A DNA stretch of 64,000 nt, from assembly GCF_001931675.1 (NCBI RefSeq), contig NZ_CP014839.1:1550001-1614000 (forward strand), given 5' to 3'. The translations under genes and the position numbers were made by a program. The notes under the pieces are model-generated. The model saw only the letters and a program-made list of their open reading frames with translations. It did not search any database and had not been told where the DNA came from. Below, in pieces: positions 8,962 through 17,071 of the stretch. Each line of letters opens with the position of its first letter. The stretch's first letter is position 1. Origin of the DNA: Pandoraea thiooxydans (GTDB lineage: Bacteria; Pseudomonadota; Gammaproteobacteria; Burkholderiales; Burkholderiaceae).

Positions 8962-9768
8962 TCAGGCGCTCAGCCGCGCCGGCTCGAGCACGGCGCGCAG
9001 GCCGTCCAGATCGACGATGCGGATCAGTCTTTGCCGCATCGCGATATAGCCGGCGTCCTGGAAGCGAGAAAAAATGCGGCTCACGGTTTCCATTTTCATG
9101 CCGAGGTAATTGCCGATTTCTTCGCGCGTCACACGCAGGTTGAACTCGCTCGACGAGTACCCACGGGCTGTCAGGCGCGCCGAGAAATCCAGGATAAAGG
9201 ACGCGACACGCTCTTCGGCGCACATATTGCCGAGCACCATCAGCAGCTTGCGTTCGCGGGAAATCTCCGCACCGAGCAGGCGATGGACCATGTGCTGAAT
9301 GGTCGGCATATCGAAGCTCAACTGCTCCAGGTGCTTGAACGGAATCACGCAGACCTGGCTGTCTTCGAGCGCCACGGCGTCGCAGTCGTGCTGGCCGCCG
9401 GTGATGCCGTCCAGACCCAGCAGCTCCCCAGAAATCTGGAATCCGGTGATCTGCTCGCGCCCTTCGGGATTGAACAACTGGGTCTTGAACGATCCGGCCC
9501 GCACTGTGTAGATATTCTCGAAAGGATCGCCCCCGTGGTATAGCGCGTGGCCGCGTCGAACTGTGCGCCGCGCCGCGATCAGCGTGCTGAGCAATTCTGT
9601 ATCCTGCGCGCTCAAACCGCTGGGCAGGCAGAAGTCGCGCAGCAGGCACGAGGTGCAACGCAGTGCCGCCGTGTTGTCGGAAACTTCGCGCAGATGATGG
9701 ATCTGCCGCTTGGGAAAAGCCGCTGCGACAGAAATTGCGGGGGATGACGCTAATGTTTCGAGTGACAT
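8962..9768 (-). CDS. fnr: FNR-type oxygen-responsive transcriptional regulator (Crp/Fnr family)
   Basis: This 268-residue Crp/Fnr protein carries the full cysteine set for an oxygen-labile [4Fe-4S] cluster: C38, C41 and C47 (C-x2-C-x5-C) plus C129. The cyclic-nucleotide-like beta barrel covers roughly 60-170. The winged helix-turn-helix has VTREEIGNYLGMKMETVSRI near 216-235, with the E-x2-SR recognition residues that read TTGAT half-sites. It should be active without oxygen. It sits between its probable targets (USP genes) and a two-component pair, and matching boxes occur at 8930, 5999 and possibly 50529. Confidence 0.93.
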   Translation of the reverse strand: MSLETLASSPAISVAAAFPKRQIHHLREVSDNTAALRCTSCLLRDFCLPSGLSAQDTELLSTLIAARRTVRRGHALYHGGDPFENIYTVRAGSFKTQLFNPEGREQITGFQISGELLGLDGITGGQHDCDAVALEDSQVCVIPFKHLEQLSFDMPTIQHMVHRLLGAEISRERKLLMVLGNMCAEERVASFILDFSARLTARGYSSSEFNLRVTREEIGNYLGMKMETVSRIFSRFQDAGYIAMRQRLIRIVDLDGLRAVLEPARLSA

Positions 9769-9801
9769 GGTGGGCTCCGTAATGCGCGATGAGTCACAAA
9801 T

Positions 9802-10197
9802 CTATTGTTTTTGCTGCGTCGACAACGTTTGAACAATCTCGAGCAAACGTCCAAGTTCGGCCGTCTTGTCGAGGAAAAAAGCCGCACCGCCTTTCATGCA
9901 GATGTCCTGAATGTAAGGCACCGCATAATTGGTCAGAACGATCACCAGCACGCCCGGCAAGTGCTCTTTCAAGTGCTTGAGCACTGTCAGGCCAGTGCCG
10001 TCAGTGAGCTTCAAGTCCAGGATGACGGCGTCCGGCTTGTGTCCGTCGATCCCCTCGATCGCCTCGCGCACGCTGGTCGCAAAGCCGATGACATGCACCA
10101 GCGGCAAGGCGGCTAACCGGGTCAGCAAACGCTCGCGGATCAGGGCGGAGTCTTCGACCAGATAGACCTGGTATTTGGGTGAGAGGCACGATTTCAT
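9802..10197 (-). CDS. receiver-only response regulator
   Basis: This is a receiver domain of about 131 residues with no output domain. The acidic pair is in VYLVEDSALI, the phospho-acceptor aspartate is in AVILDLKLTDG, the threonine is in VLTNYA and the lysine is in FFLDKTAE, so all switch residues are present. An ATG nine codons further upstream is possible, but neither start has a strong ribosome site. It lies between the fnr-type gene and a PAS histidine kinase on the same strand, so it is probably the kinase's partner. It must act through protein contact or phosphotransfer. Confidence 0.85.
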   Translation of the reverse strand: MKSCLSPKYQVYLVEDSALIRERLLTRLAALPLVHVIGFATSVREAIEGIDGHKPDAVILDLKLTDGTGLTVLKHLKEHLPGVLVIVLTNYAVPYIQDICMKGGAAFFLDKTAELGRLLEIVQTLSTQQKQ

Positions 10198-10263
10198 GGC
10201 TCCAGTATGCAAAGCCGCGGCCATGAAAACCAGACGCCAATGGCTGGATTGAATATCGGTGCG

Positions 10264-10291
10264 GGACTACATCTGTAGGCAAAGGACTACA
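10264..10291. promoter_or_regulatory. repeated GGACTACA element before the response regulator gene
   Basis: GGACTACA occurs at 10264-10271 and again at 10284-10291, exactly 20 bases (two helical turns) apart. The first copy also forms the palindrome CTACA-TC-TGTAG (10267-10278). It lies in the 143-base gap between the kinase and the response regulator genes. It may be a regulator site, but no binding protein can be named. Confidence 0.35.
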
Positions 10292-10340
10292 CGGCGATGC
10301 GCGGGGCCGGACGGTGCTCGCCCGGGGCGCGGTGCAAGCG

Positions 10341-11462
10341 TCATCGACCGTCGCCGCCGGGCGCGAGGACACTCATCAGGGGAATGGCGATGGCGATGTG
10401 CACACCGCGCCCCGGCATGTCGTCGATGACGAGCCTGCCGTCCAGGCGATCGACCCGTTCGCGCATGCCCATCAGGCCGAACGACCGGGTGTTGGCGCGA
10501 GCGTCGGAGCGCATGCCCTGGCCGTCGTCCTCGATGCGCAGCAGGCAGGCGCCGTCGCGCGCGCTCAGGTCGATGCTGACCCGGCTGGCGCGGGCGTGGC
10601 GAGCCACGTTGGTCAACGCTTCCTGAACGATATGAAACAGCGTCGCAGCGGCCGCGTCGCTTAGCGTCAGGTCGCCCAGCGCGGCCTGAAATTCGACCGA
10701 GATGCCATAGCGCCGGCTGAAATCCTCGGTGAGCCAGTCGAGCGCCGGCACCAGACCGAGCGTCTCGATCGCGATCGGATGCAGCCCGGCGACGATACGT
10801 CTGAGCGAGGCGACGCTGACGTCGATCAGCCGGTGCATATCCTGCATGCCGGCCGCTGCCTGTGGAAGATCGGCCAGGCGCGCCTCGAGCGCGCCATGCA
10901 GTTCGGCCAGCGCCATCTTGAGCGCGGTGAGCTGCTGGCCGAGCTCATCGTGCAGCTCGCGCGCAATGCGCGCCTGCTCCTCCTCGCGCGCGGCCTGGAT
11001 ATGGCTTGAAAATCGGCGAATCTGCTCGAGCTCCGCGAGCCGGCGGCGCTCGGTCAGGTCTTGTGTGACCTTGGCGAACCCCCGCAATGTGCCCTGGTCG
11101 TCGCGAATCGCGGTGACGATCACGTTGGCCCAGAATTTCGAGCCGTCCTTGCGCACGCGCCAGCCCTCGCTCTCGTAGCGGCCGTGCGCGGCGGCGCCGG
11201 CAAGCTCCCGGCCGGGCTGGCCGGCGTTCACATCGTCCGGCGTATGAAATACCGAGAAATGCCGGCCGAGGATTTCCGCGGCCTCGTAACCCTTCATCTT
11301 GCGAGCCCCAGGGTTCCAACTGGCGACGTTGCCGGCCGGGTCGAGCATGAAAATCGCGTAGTCGTCGACGGCCTCGATCAGCAAACGGAAGTTTTCGTCG
11401 GCTGGCACATGAGGCGGAGGTGGTGGCGTGGTGTCCAGGGGCCCGGTCGCCTGATCGCTCAT
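10341..11462 (-). CDS. PAS-domain sensor histidine kinase (HisKA_3 / NarX-type)
   Basis: This 373-residue soluble protein has no membrane segment. A PAS domain spans about 28-140 and ends in RGFAKVTQDLTERR. The HisKA_3 dimerisation helix follows, with the phospho-accepting histidine in RIARELHDELGQQL near 170. A HATPase_c domain comes next, with the N-box FHIVQEALTNVARHA, the G1 box DDGQGM and the G2 region SFGLMGMRERV. This is the HPK7/NarX class that normally pairs with NarL-type regulators, yet the adjacent regulator has no DNA-binding domain. The start at 11462 has a GAGAGGA site. PAS may bind haem or flavin, but this cannot be told. Confidence 0.9.
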   Translation of the reverse strand: MSDQATGPLDTTPPPPPHVPADENFRLLIEAVDDYAIFMLDPAGNVASWNPGARKMKGYEAAEILGRHFSVFHTPDDVNAGQPGRELAGAAAHGRYESEGWRVRKDGSKFWANVIVTAIRDDQGTLRGFAKVTQDLTERRRLAELEQIRRFSSHIQAAREEEQARIARELHDELGQQLTALKMALAELHGALEARLADLPQAAAGMQDMHRLIDVSVASLRRIVAGLHPIAIETLGLVPALDWLTEDFSRRYGISVEFQAALGDLTLSDAAAATLFHIVQEALTNVARHARASRVSIDLSARDGACLLRIEDDGQGMRSDARANTRSFGLMGMRERVDRLDGRLVIDDMPGRGVHIAIAIPLMSVLAPGGDGR

Positions 11463-11711
11463 CGTCCTCTCCGGAGCGGCGAGCCCGGCTCCGGCTGGGC
11501 ATGGGGATCCTAGCCTGGCCTGGGGGGATGTCGCCAATACAGCACATTCTAGTTTTATTTGGCAGTAATTGGAATCGGCTTGAACCCGGGGAGGGGAGAC
11601 CCATCCGGCGTGCGTTTGTGGCAGTATGTAATGATGCCGAAGCGTGAGCTTGGCTTGCGCGGCGCGTAACGGTGCGCCTGGCTCTGATCGACTTGGAAAA
11701 AGGCAACGAGA

Positions 11712-12689
11712 ATGAAAGCAGCCTGGTACACCGAAGCCGGCGATGCGCGCCGCGTGCTGGTGGTGGGGGAGCTCGAGACGCCGTCGCCGGGCCCCGGCGA
11801 AGTGCGCGTGAAAGTTGCCGTGTCCGGGGTGAATCCCTCGGACGTCAAGACGCGGCGCCGGCCGCTGGCGTTTCCCCGCGTGATACCGCACAGTGACGGG
11901 GCGGGCGTGATCGACGCCGTCGGTGCGGGAGTTGCGCCGTCGCGCCTGGGACAGCGTGTCTGGCTCTGGAACGGCCAGTGGCAGCGCCCGATGGGTACCG
12001 CTGCGCAGTATATCGTGGTGCCCGAGGCGCAGGCCGTATGGCTGCCCGAGCACATCGATTTGGCTGCCGGGGCCTGCCTCGGCATTCCGGTGCTGACCGC
12101 CTACCAGGCGGTACGCCTGCTTGGCGACGTTGCCGGCAAGACGATCCTCGTGACTGGCGCCGGTTCGTCGGTGGGCCACTATGTGACGCAGATCGCCACC
12201 CAGCAGGGAGCCCGCGTGATCGGCACCGCCGGCTCGGCAGCCCGGCTGGCCAATGCCACGGCGGCGGGCGCGAGCGCGGTGATCGACTATAAGCTGGAGC
12301 CGGTGGCCGCGCGCATCAAGGCGCTGACCGACGAACGCGGCGTCGATGCCGTGATCGACATGGATCTGTCGAGCACCGCCGCCTACGTGCGCGACGGTGC
12401 ACTGGCGCCGCACGGCACGCTGGTTTGTTACGGCTCGAATCAGGCCGACGATGTCCCGTTGCCGTTTCGCATGTTGCTGTACCGCTCGATCGCGGTGCGC
12501 TTCTTCCTGATCTATGATCTGCTGCCGGCCGACCGCGAGGCAGTGCTGGCCGGCGTCAATGCACTGCTGGCGCACGACAGGCTCGTGCATCATATCGCCG
12601 CGCGCTTTGCACTCGACGATATTGCCGCGGCGCACGAGGCAGTCGAGGGCGGCAAGCTGGTCGGCAATATCGTCGTCGACCTTCCCTGA
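11712..12689 (+). CDS. NADPH:quinone oxidoreductase (zeta-crystallin-like MDR)
   Basis: This 325-residue medium-chain reductase lacks the zinc-ligand cysteines of alcohol dehydrogenases, which fits the quinone oxidoreductase branch. The N-terminal GroES-like domain includes VSGVNPSDVKTR and HSDGAGVIDAVGAGV. The Rossmann loop is VTGAGSSVGHYVTQIA near 147-162. It probably reduces quinones or alkenals with NADPH in the cytoplasm. AAGG lies about nine bases before the ATG. It is followed by a NIPSNAP and a DUF488 gene on the same strand. Confidence 0.88.
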   Translation: MKAAWYTEAGDARRVLVVGELETPSPGPGEVRVKVAVSGVNPSDVKTRRRPLAFPRVIPHSDGAGVIDAVGAGVAPSRLGQRVWLWNGQWQRPMGTAAQYIVVPEAQAVWLPEHIDLAAGACLGIPVLTAYQAVRLLGDVAGKTILVTGAGSSVGHYVTQIATQQGARVIGTAGSAARLANATAAGASAVIDYKLEPVAARIKALTDERGVDAVIDMDLSSTAAYVRDGALAPHGTLVCYGSNQADDVPLPFRMLLYRSIAVRFFLIYDLLPADREAVLAGVNALLAHDRLVHHIAARFALDDIAAAHEAVEGGKLVGNIVVDLP

Positions 12690-12749
12690 GCGGCGCCGCC
12701 GTCACACCGCACAGGTCTTGTTTTTCACAGTCATGAAAAAGGCCATTCC

Positions 12750-13076
12750 ATGATCCACGAGCTGCGCATCTATCACTGCGCCCCGGGCCGTCTGCCCGCG
12801 CTGCATGACCGTTTCCAGAACGTTACCCTCAGGTTTTGGGAAAAGTACGGCATCAGGCCGGTTGCGTTCTGGACAACCGCCATCGGGCCGACCAATCAGG
12901 CGCTGACCTACCTGCTCGAGTGGGAGAGCCTGGCCGAGCGAGAGGCCAAATGGGACGCCTTTATCGCGGACCCGCAATGGCAGGCCAAGCGGGCCGAAAG
13001 CGAGGCACAGGCGATCATTGTCGAGCGTATCGAGAATCAGATTCTGGTGCCGACGGCATATTCCCCGTTGCGTTGA
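12750..13076 (+). CDS. NIPSNAP family protein
   Basis: This 108-residue protein has the NIPSNAP alpha/beta-barrel features: the start HELRIYHCAPGRLPALHDRF, then FWTTAIGPTNQALTYLLEWESLAERE. The family is a dimeric ferredoxin-like fold of uncertain role, often found beside oxidoreductase genes. It lies 60 bases after the quinone oxidoreductase gene and is probably co-transcribed with it. Confidence 0.85.
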   Translation: MIHELRIYHCAPGRLPALHDRFQNVTLRFWEKYGIRPVAFWTTAIGPTNQALTYLLEWESLAEREAKWDAFIADPQWQAKRAESEAQAIIVERIENQILVPTAYSPLR

Positions 13077-13138
13077 AGCGTTATCCCGCTCCTGGCCTGC
13101 GTTGAGCGGCGCAGGCTGTTCGTTTTGAAGGATGAGCC

Positions 13139-13525
13139 ATGAGCGTCCGTATTATCCGACTCGGCACCCCGCGCGCGCCCGACGAGGGCCTGCGCATCGG
13201 CACCGTGCGGCGACCGCCGCGCGGCGTGCCGAAGGCCGAATTCAGCAAGCGCGATTATTACGACGTCTGGCTGCCGAACCTCTCACCCAGTCCCGAGCTG
13301 GTTGCCGAGGCCCAGGCCGCCGAAAGCGAGGCCGACTGGAATCGCTTCAAGCGAAAATTCCGTGCCGAGATGAATACCAGCGAGCACGGCAAGGTGCTCG
13401 ACCTGCTGGCGGCCCTGTCGCATACCACGCATTTTTCGGTGGGCTGCTACTGCGTCGACGAAAGTCGCTGCCATCGCAGCGTTCTGCGCGAATTGCTGCA
13501 GGAGCGCGGTGCCGAGATCAAGTGA
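13139..13525 (+). CDS. DUF488 family protein
   Basis: This 128-residue DUF488 protein begins VRIIRLGTPRAPDEGLRIGTVRR. It has the family's C-terminal HTTHFSVGCYCVDESRCHRSVLRELL segment, where the cysteine cluster (GCYC, then RCHR) is conserved. No biochemical function is established for the family. An AAGGAT site precedes the ATG. The last eight bases overlap the convergent AraC-like gene on the other strand. Confidence 0.85.
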   Translation: MSVRIIRLGTPRAPDEGLRIGTVRRPPRGVPKAEFSKRDYYDVWLPNLSPSPELVAEAQAAESEADWNRFKRKFRAEMNTSEHGKVLDLLAALSHTTHFSVGCYCVDESRCHRSVLRELLQERGAEIK

Positions 13526-14264
13526 GCCCGGGCTGCGCGCCGGAGAAGAATCCGCGTGGCAGTCTGGCCGGAAAGTGAGCGGTTGTGGTGTCGTCGTGCC
13601 GGTGCGCAAGCCGCCGCGAACGGATATGCGCTCGCTCCAACGCATCGCAGTCGATGCACACGACCCTGCGGAATGCCTCGCTCATGGCCGTGGGGGTGCC
13701 CAGCCCGACGGCGCTGGCGATTTGCTCGAGGGCGAGCCCGGTGGTCATCATCTGCACCAGCGCAGCGAATACGCGCTGCCGCTCAACCACGGCTGCCAGA
13801 TTGGTGCCGTCCTGCGCCAGCAGGCCATGGAGGGTGCCCTGCGGCAACTGGCAACGCCTGGCCAGCGTGTCGGCCCGCCACTGCGCATTGGGTGCGCGAA
13901 AAACCTGACGGCCCAGCGCTGCGGCCAATGACGTGCCTTCGGGGGCGGCCATGCATCCGGCGTGGTGATCGGTCTCGAAGGTGAGGATGGCTCTGGCGGC
14001 GATGCCCGCGCATGGTTTTGCCGCGAGCAGATAGTCCACAGGGGTGCCAGGCGGCAATTCGGCGTCCTGACCGGCATGAATGATCCGGCGGTTTGGCTGG
14101 CCAGTCAGCGTCAATGTGCCGGACAGCATCTGGATGCGCAGCGCATAGGGGATGTCGACGCCGCGCAGCTCCAGTTGATTCGTGGCGGTCAGCGGCACGC
14201 GCAGCGGGAAGGGCAGTGCCGCGCGCGTCCACAGCACGCCGATCGCCCGGCGAGCGCCGTTCAT
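13518..14264 (-). CDS. AraC-like transcriptional regulator (last gene of CoA-ester operon)
   Basis: This 248-residue protein has an N-terminal cupin-like half (about 20-110, with LRVPLTATNQLELRG and AELPPGTPVDYLL) and a C-terminal AraC-like helix-turn-helix half. The second helix-turn-helix is LALEQIASAVGLGTPTAMSEA, and the first (ADTLARRCQLPQGTLHGLL) is less typical. The start at 14264 overlaps the stop of the CitE-like gene (ATGA), so it is the terminal gene of the operon. The divergence of the AraC domain makes the call somewhat tentative. Confidence 0.7.
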   Translation of the reverse strand: MNGARRAIGVLWTRAALPFPLRVPLTATNQLELRGVDIPYALRIQMLSGTLTLTGQPNRRIIHAGQDAELPPGTPVDYLLAAKPCAGIAARAILTFETDHHAGCMAAPEGTSLAAALGRQVFRAPNAQWRADTLARRCQLPQGTLHGLLAQDGTNLAAVVERQRVFAALVQMMTTGLALEQIASAVGLGTPTAMSEAFRRVVCIDCDALERAHIRSRRLAHRHDDTTTAHFPARLPRGFFSGAQPGLT

Positions 14265-15076
14265 GGGCGTACGGCTGCCGCCGAGATGGCCCGGGCGCGA
14301 TCGACGACCGGCTTGTCGACCAGCTTCCCATCGATGGCGATGGCGCCATGCGGGTCGGCAGCCACCGCCGCGAGCACGCGCTCGGCCCAGGCGCGCTCCT
14401 GATCGGAAGGCAGGAAGCCGCGTTGCACCAGCGCGACCTGCTTGGGGTGGATGCACAGCTTGGCGCCAAACCCGAAACGTCGTGCCCGCAGCACCTCCGC
14501 TTCGAGCGCAGCGGCGTCGTCGATGGCCAGCGCGACGCCGTCGACCGGCGCCGGCAGCCGTGCGTAGCGGGATTCGATCACCAACTGCGTGCGTATCGCG
14601 TCGAGCTCCCGATCGTCGCCGCCGATGCCGGCGTCGCCGCAAAAATCCACCGAGCCGAAGGCGACGCGCGTGAGGCCGGGCGTACCCGCGATCTCGCGCA
14701 GATGCACCAGGCCGGCCACGCTCTCGACCAGCGCGTGGAGTTCCTGCCCGGGGCGCAATCGGGCCCGCACGGCGCTCAACGCGGCGCGTTCCTCGCTCTT
14801 GGGCAGCATGATGCCGGCGACGGCTGGCAGGGCGGCGAGCGCCATATCGTCGGCGTGCCACGGCGTATTGACGCCGTTCACGCGCACCAGGATGCGCATA
14901 TCGGGCCCGCCGCGAGCCTGCAGCCATTCGGCCAGGGCCGCGCGCGCCGTTCCCTTGGCGGCGGGCGCCACGGCGTCCTCGAGATCGAGAATGATTCGCT
15001 CGGCGCCGCTGTCCAGCGCCTTGGAGAAACGTTCCGGGCGTTCACCCGGCACAAACAGATAGCTATGGACGGACAT
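14261..15076 (-). CDS. HpcH/HpaI aldolase / CitE-like (citramalyl-CoA lyase-like) protein
   Basis: This 271-residue TIM-barrel lyase of the CitE/CLYBL type opens with SYLFVPGERPERFSKAL. The metal-ligand and CoA-binding residues lie in IILDLEDAV (ED), IMLPKSE and ALVESVAGLVHLREIA, and GAKLCIHPKQV follows near the C-terminus. Such enzymes cleave citramalyl-CoA, malyl-CoA or related 3-hydroxyacyl-CoAs to acetyl-CoA plus an oxoacid. With a CoA-transferase and a MaoC hydratase in the same operon, citramalyl-CoA lyase is a reasonable inference. No strong ribosome site is seen. Confidence 0.85.
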   Translation of the reverse strand: MSVHSYLFVPGERPERFSKALDSGAERIILDLEDAVAPAAKGTARAALAEWLQARGGPDMRILVRVNGVNTPWHADDMALAALPAVAGIMLPKSEERAALSAVRARLRPGQELHALVESVAGLVHLREIAGTPGLTRVAFGSVDFCGDAGIGGDDRELDAIRTQLVIESRYARLPAPVDGVALAIDDAAALEAEVLRARRFGFGAKLCIHPKQVALVQRGFLPSDQERAWAERVLAAVAADPHGAIAIDGKLVDKPVVDRARAISAAAVRP

Positions 15077-15091
15077 GATCGGGCAAGTTGT

Positions 15092-15838
15092 TCAGACGGG
15101 GCGCCAGTCGCGCTGGAACTTCTCCGAGTAGCTGAAGCGCTCGGCGGGGTGTGTGCTGATCGCCACCTCCACGACTTCGCCGCGTCGATTGATATAGTGC
15201 CGGCAAATCCACAACGCCGCGGAGCGGGCCTTGACGTTGAGCTGCCGGGCTTGTGCGCCGGTGACGTTTACCGCGCGGATTTCCTGCTGCACTTCGGTGA
15301 TCTGTTCGCCGAACTGGCGTTCGATCAGCGTGTAGATCGGCTCGTGCGTCGCGGAGCCGACGTTCTCGACGGTGCGAAATGCCGGGTGGATGTAAATCTC
15401 GCTCACGCAGATCGGGTAGCGGGACTCGCCCGAGCGCCGCAAGGCCTCGATGCGCAGCCACGTCTCGCCGGGAGTCGCGCGCAGCAGGCCGCACAGGCTT
15501 TCGTCGATCTCGATGGTTTGCCGGGAGACGATGTCGAGTTCGGTGTCGGCCGTGTATTGCTGCAGATCGCCGAGCTGCTGCATGACCTGCTGGTAGCCGC
15601 TGACCGCCTGCTGCGCCCGCACACGGGTGCCGACGCCGGCCTGGCGGTCGACCAGGCCCATCTGGACCAGCCGCTTGACGGCTTCGCGCACGGTAAAGCG
15701 ACTGGCCCCGAACTGCTCGCACAGATCGTATTCGGTCGGCAGCAGATCGCCGATGCCGTATTTGCCCGCCTGAATCTCGTTGATCAGCGTCTGGGCCAGT
15801 TGCAAATAGCGAGGCTGTTGGTTGAGCAGTGTCGTCAT
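15092..15838 (-). CDS. GntR/HutC family regulator with UTRA domain
   Basis: This 248-residue protein has an N-terminal GntR winged helix (GKYGIGDLLPTEYDLCEQF, then ASRFTVREAVKRLVQMGL) and a C-terminal UTRA ligand domain from about residue 95. HutC-type regulators bind TTGT...ACAA-like palindromes and release DNA with a pathway metabolite. It lies inside the CoA-ester operon, 42 bases after the CoA-transferase gene. The perfect palindrome at 21718-21735 before the operon is its likely site. Confidence 0.9.
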   Translation of the reverse strand: MTTLLNQQPRYLQLAQTLINEIQAGKYGIGDLLPTEYDLCEQFGASRFTVREAVKRLVQMGLVDRQAGVGTRVRAQQAVSGYQQVMQQLGDLQQYTADTELDIVSRQTIEIDESLCGLLRATPGETWLRIEALRRSGESRYPICVSEIYIHPAFRTVENVGSATHEPIYTLIERQFGEQITEVQQEIRAVNVTGAQARQLNVKARSAALWICRHYINRRGEVVEVAISTHPAERFSYSEKFQRDWRPV

Positions 15839-15880
15839 GCGGATTTCAAAGGCGGCGATAGGAAGCGATTAAGGGCCTTA

Positions 15881-17071
15881 TTATTGCACCACAGCTTTCT
15901 CGCGCAGCCAAGCAATGCGGGTATCGTCGTACCCGAGGTCGCGCAAAATCGCCTCGGTATGCTCGCCCATGCGCGGCGCGGCGCGCGTGGGCAACGCCTC
16001 GTCGATGCGCACCGGCGAGGCGACGCCGCGAATCGGGCCGTGTTCGGGATGCACAAAATCGAGCACCCGGTCCTGTTCGGCAACGAACGGGTTCCCCAGC
16101 GCCTGGGCCACGTCGTAGACCGGCGAGGCCGGCACCTTGCCGGCGAAGCGCGTCATCCAGGTGGCGGTGTCCTGCGTCATCAGCACGTCGTCGAGCTCGC
16201 GCCGCACCCGATTGCGATTGGCCAGCCGCGCCTTGTAATTGCATAGCTCGGGATCGTCGATCCATTCCGGTTTGCCCAGCACTTCGGCCAGCACGCCCCA
16301 GAACTTTTCCTTGTTGCACATCAGGAAGATCCAGCCGTCGCGCGTGCGATACAGCTCGCTGGGCGTGAGCGACGGGTGACTCGAGCGCGGCTCGCGCCGG
16401 GTGGTGTGTCCGCCATTGAGGTACCAGGTGGCGACGTAGGCGAGGTTATGCAGCGCGACATCGAACAGGCTCACATCGAGGTCACGCCCGCGTCCGGCGC
16501 TGCGTGCCTCGAGCACGCCGGCGAGCAGCGCCATCGCGGCGGTCGTGCCGGTCATCAGGTCGATAATCGACAGGCCGAAGCGCGCGGGCGGACCGTCCGG
16601 TTCGCCGGTCAGCGACAGATATCCCGCCTCGGCCTGCATCAGATAGTCATAGCCGGGCCACGCCTGGCGCGAACCAGTGCGGCCATAAGCGGACAGATGC
16701 ACGCAAACCAGCGCCGGATTGGCGGCGGCCAGCGACGCGTAGTCGAGCCCGAGCTTGGCCGGCAGGTCGCCGCGCAGGTTGTCGAACAGCGCGTCGCTCT
16801 TGGCGACCAGTTGCTGCAGGATCTCACGCCCCTCGGCCGATTTCAGATCGAGCGTGAGGCTGCGCTTGTTGCGGTTGAACGCCTCGTAGAAGTGGCTGTC
16901 GCCCGGGCCGAAGTAGTGCGGGCCCACCGCGCGGCCGACGTCGCCGCCGTCCTTGGCATTTTCGATCTTGATGACGTCGGCGCCCAGGTCGGCCAGATGC
17001 TGCGTGGCGAATGGGCCGGCGCCGTATTGCTCGACCGCGACCACGCGCAGTCCGGAAAGTGGCAAACTCAT
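15881..17071 (-). CDS. CaiB/BaiF family (class III) CoA-transferase
   Basis: This 396-residue protein has the family-III start LSGLRVVAVEQYGAGPFATQ and the ADLGADVIKIE strand. It also has the RNKRSLTLDLKS motif, and the catalytic aspartate is expected in PGYDYLMQAEAGYLSLTGE. It would move CoA onto a carboxylic acid, the activation step for the operon's substrate, and could be an itaconate or C5-dicarboxylate CoA-transferase given its neighbours. An AAGGAA site precedes the ATG at 17071, which overlaps the acyl-CoA dehydrogenase stop (ATGA). Confidence 0.9.
   Translation of the reverse strand: MSLPLSGLRVVAVEQYGAGPFATQHLADLGADVIKIENAKDGGDVGRAVGPHYFGPGDSHFYEAFNRNKRSLTLDLKSAEGREILQQLVAKSDALFDNLRGDLPAKLGLDYASLAAANPALVCVHLSAYGRTGSRQAWPGYDYLMQAEAGYLSLTGEPDGPPARFGLSIIDLMTGTTAAMALLAGVLEARSAGRGRDLDVSLFDVALHNLAYVATWYLNGGHTTRREPRSSHPSLTPSELYRTRDGWIFLMCNKEKFWGVLAEVLGKPEWIDDPELCNYKARLANRNRVRRELDDVLMTQDTATWMTRFAGKVPASPVYDVAQALGNPFVAEQDRVLDFVHPEHGPIRGVASPVRIDEALPTRAAPRMGEHTEAILRDLGYDDTRIAWLREKAVVQ

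Noticed and set aside
8093-9658. 521-codon minus-strand frame across the usp and fnr region
   Set aside because: It is the wrong frame over two genes with clear family motifs, and the product is Arg-rich with no domain.
10341-12635. Histidine kinase extended upstream to 764 residues
   Set aside because: The extension runs antisense through the quinone oxidoreductase gene; the ATG at 11462 has a good ribosome site and starts just before the PAS domain.
14093-16246. 717-codon open frame on the plus strand
   Set aside because: Antisense shadow of the CitE, GntR and CoA-transferase genes in GC-rich DNA; no domain seen.
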